A DNA stretch of 15,439 nt, taken from Cyclobacteriaceae bacterium. Its GTDB lineage: Bacteria > Bacteroidota > Bacteroidia > Cytophagales > Cyclobacteriaceae. The stretch lies in the NCBI GenBank assembly GCA_021648745.1, contig JAKISE010000079.1, positions 1-15,439 of the forward strand, in the 5' to 3' direction. Each line of letters starts with the position of its first letter. Position 1 is the first letter of the stretch. The notes beneath the pieces were generated by a model that was not told the DNA's origin, made no database searches, and worked only from the letters and a program-made list of their open reading frames with translations. Below are positions 13,738-15,439 of this stretch, one piece after another. A program made the translations under genes and the position numbers.

Positions 13738-15210
13738 ATGAAATTATTTAACAAATATAAACTTATTGGAATAGTTGTATTCTTAGTGTTCTTCTCCTCG
13801 TGTGAAAGAGATTTTGACGACATAAATATAGATCCAAATTCTCCTGTAGCGGTTCCACCAGAAAATTTACTAACAAATGCTCTGTTTAATTTAACGTATT
13901 CTTACTGGGATAGAGATTTAAATTTTGAATTTGGTGAACTAATGGTTCAACACATGGCTCAAAATGAATATACGGAGGAGCAAAATTATAGTTTTGCGCA
14001 AGCCAATTTTGATTTTAGGTGGGGTAATTTATACGCTGGTTGGGATGTAACTTCTGCCCCCCAGGGAGGTATGTATGATTTAATTGCAGCGAGACACCTA
14101 ATAGAAATAGATGAGACTATACCTGCAGATATCAAAGCTAATAAATTAGCGATAATAGATATTTTTCTATCATTCAGTTTTCAAATGGTTACTGATTTGT
14201 GGGGAAACGTCCCTTACTCTCAAGCTTTTAAGCCTTCGGAGTATCCAGCTCCTACATACGATAGCCAAGCTGATATATATGCTGGAATGATTACTACGGT
14301 TACTGATGCGGTAAATGCTATTAATGTTTCTGCTGATGGTTTTACCTCTGGAGATATTCTTTTTGATGGTAATATGGCAGCCTGGAAGAACTTTGGAAAT
14401 GCATTATTATTAAGAATGGGGATGAGAATTTCAGAAGCTAATAGCACTTTGGCGCAAAGTACGGTGAGTGCTGCACTTGGAGCCTCCTTGCCTTCAGGTG
14501 ATGTTATGTTTGTTTTTGATGGTGCAAATCAGGATTTAGCAAACCCGTTCTATCAAGATAGAATAATAAGTACTAGAGATGATTTTCGTATTTCTGAAAT
14601 ACTTGTTAATCAAATGAAAGCTAATAATGACCCAAGGCTTGTTAGGTATGCCGATCCGGCTCCAGGTGGCACCGACATTATTGGAATGCCTTACGGTCTA
14701 AATGATGGAGGGGCATTTGCACTTAAAAACAGTACCTCAGATATACATGAAAGTATTGAAAATGACCCAACAGCTCCAGCCTATTTAATTAGCATAGCGG
14801 AAATTGAATTTTTTAGAGCCGAGGCTATAGCAAGAGGATGGGTTACAGGTAGTGCTCAAGATGCTTATAATGCAGCCATTACTGCCTCGATGAACCAGTG
14901 GGGGGTTGATCCAGCGGATATTGCAACATATCTTGCAGAGCCTGGTGTTGCATATAACACCAGTAGTTTAGCAACAGAATTAGAATCTATAGCTGAGCAA
15001 AAATGGGTAGCTTTATATACGAATGGTGTTGAGGCTTATGCAGAATGGAGAAGATTAGATTTTCCAGTATTATCTCCTGGATCAGGTGCTTTTGAATCTT
15101 CCATTCCTTTGAGAATGCTATACCCCGTTACCGAGGATGGTACTAATGGAGAAAGCCTTGCAGCTGCAGGAGATAACACACTTTTTGTTGCTGTTTGGTG
15201 GGATAAATAA
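13738..15210 (+). CDS. SusD/RagB-family nutrient-binding outer-membrane lipoprotein
   Basis: This is the surface lipoprotein partner of the upstream transporter, acting as a lid that captures the ligand. The signal peptide ends in the lipobox FSSC with Cys22 as the lipidated residue. The segment INIDPNSP at about 30-37 marks the SusD-like_2 branch, often seen beside SusC-type proteins with no obvious polysaccharide-degrading genes. Helical TPR-like repeats should form the scaffold. Late motifs include EIEFFRAEAIARGW and QKWVALYTNGVEAYAEWRRLDFP-type sequence, which are usual near the C terminus of this branch. At 490 residues it is a normal size. It lies 19 bases after susC and a strong hairpin follows, so the pair appears to be a complete transcription unit. 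Confidence 0.94.
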   Translation: MKLFNKYKLIGIVVFLVFFSSCERDFDDINIDPNSPVAVPPENLLTNALFNLTYSYWDRDLNFEFGELMVQHMAQNEYTEEQNYSFAQANFDFRWGNLYAGWDVTSAPQGGMYDLIAARHLIEIDETIPADIKANKLAIIDIFLSFSFQMVTDLWGNVPYSQAFKPSEYPAPTYDSQADIYAGMITTVTDAVNAINVSADGFTSGDILFDGNMAAWKNFGNALLLRMGMRISEANSTLAQSTVSAALGASLPSGDVMFVFDGANQDLANPFYQDRIISTRDDFRISEILVNQMKANNDPRLVRYADPAPGGTDIIGMPYGLNDGGAFALKNSTSDIHESIENDPTAPAYLISIAEIEFFRAEAIARGWVTGSAQDAYNAAITASMNQWGVDPADIATYLAEPGVAYNTSSLATELESIAEQKWVALYTNGVEAYAEWRRLDFPVLSPGSGAFESSIPLRMLYPVTEDGTNGESLAAAGDNTLFVAVWWDK

Positions 15211-15251
15211 CAAACATACGACACTAACTTATCAGAGTAAAAAAACATAAA

Positions 15252-15289
15252 ATTAGAAAGGGTTGGCGTTATTACTAACCCTTTCTAAT
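15252..15289 (+). terminator. Terminator hairpin after susD
   Basis: ATTAGAAAGGGTT (15252-15264) pairs perfectly with AACCCTTTCTAAT (15277-15289), a 13-bp stem beginning 42 bases after the susD stop. There is no long T-run after it on the + strand. On the - strand it is followed by TTTTATGTTTTTT (15239-15251), so it may also end a convergent transcript. Confidence 0.7.
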
Positions 15290-15353
15290 ATATGGAATAG
15301 GTAAGTTTTATTGGGTCAAGTTAAAATTACGGGGAGTAAGGTATAAAAAGGGG

Positions 15354-15439
15354 TTAGATTTGCTTCAAAAATTTCATGTCCACTATCGATTTAAGCACCT
15401 TGTTATTGCCCTCTGATTTACTTGAGCACTTCAGGGTAT
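15354..15439 (-). CDS. C-terminal end of an unidentified reading frame (partial)
   Basis: A - strand frame is open from the window edge to a TAA at 15354-15356, giving 27 residues that end SIVDMKFLKQI. It is convergent with susD and the hairpin at 15252-15289 lies downstream of it, which fits a real gene end. The fragment is too short to identify and could be chance. Confidence 0.3.
   Translation of the reverse strand, partial: TLKCSSKSEGNNKVLKSIVDMKFLKQI

Overview
The window reads as chromosomal DNA of a member of the Bacteroidota, most likely of the order Cytophagales. The signs are AT-rich sequence, a SusC/SusD pair, promoters matching the Bacteroidota form (TTG, 19-20 bases, TAnnTTTG), leaders without clear Shine-Dalgarno sequences, and a class Ia ribonucleotide reductase of the eukaryote-like type. 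The genus cannot be named from the sequence alone.

Left part (1-4687, all + strand): a cell-envelope cluster. A lipoprotein PBP4-type D-Ala-D-Ala peptidase (dacB) overlaps a secreted family 3 beta-N-acetylhexosaminidase (nagZ-like), so two peptidoglycan-acting enzymes look co-transcribed. Twenty-one bases on lies a 64-residue stub of what looks like an outer-membrane beta-barrel protein cut short by a TAG. Next comes a membrane-anchored MutS-family ATPase that lacks the mismatch-recognition domain.

Middle part (4688-9142): a REPIN-like inverted repeat and a good promoter precede a two-gene unit, a four-helix membrane protein overlapping by one base with a small Xre-type regulator. These converge on the nrdB-nrdA operon on the - strand. 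Between the two sets lies a GC-rich block (about 55% GC by hand count) full of complementary segments. One hairpin in it is followed by T-runs on the - strand and probably ends nrdBA transcription. The rest is unexplained and is the most unusual sequence in the window.

Right part (9143-15439): a 487-base divergent intergenic region with a dyad on the nrdB side and a promoter on the rplU side, then rplU-rpmA with a textbook terminator. A susC-susD pair follows, preceded by a perfect inverted repeat just before the susC start and closed by a strong hairpin. A C-terminal scrap of a - strand reading frame enters at the right edge. The susCD pair has no adjacent hydrolase, sigma or anti-sigma gene in the window, so its substrate is unknown.

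Most of the window is ordinary housekeeping and envelope biology, and I see no complete new system. The best leads are the structured block after nrdA, the membrane MutS-like ATPase, and the membrane-protein/Xre pair.
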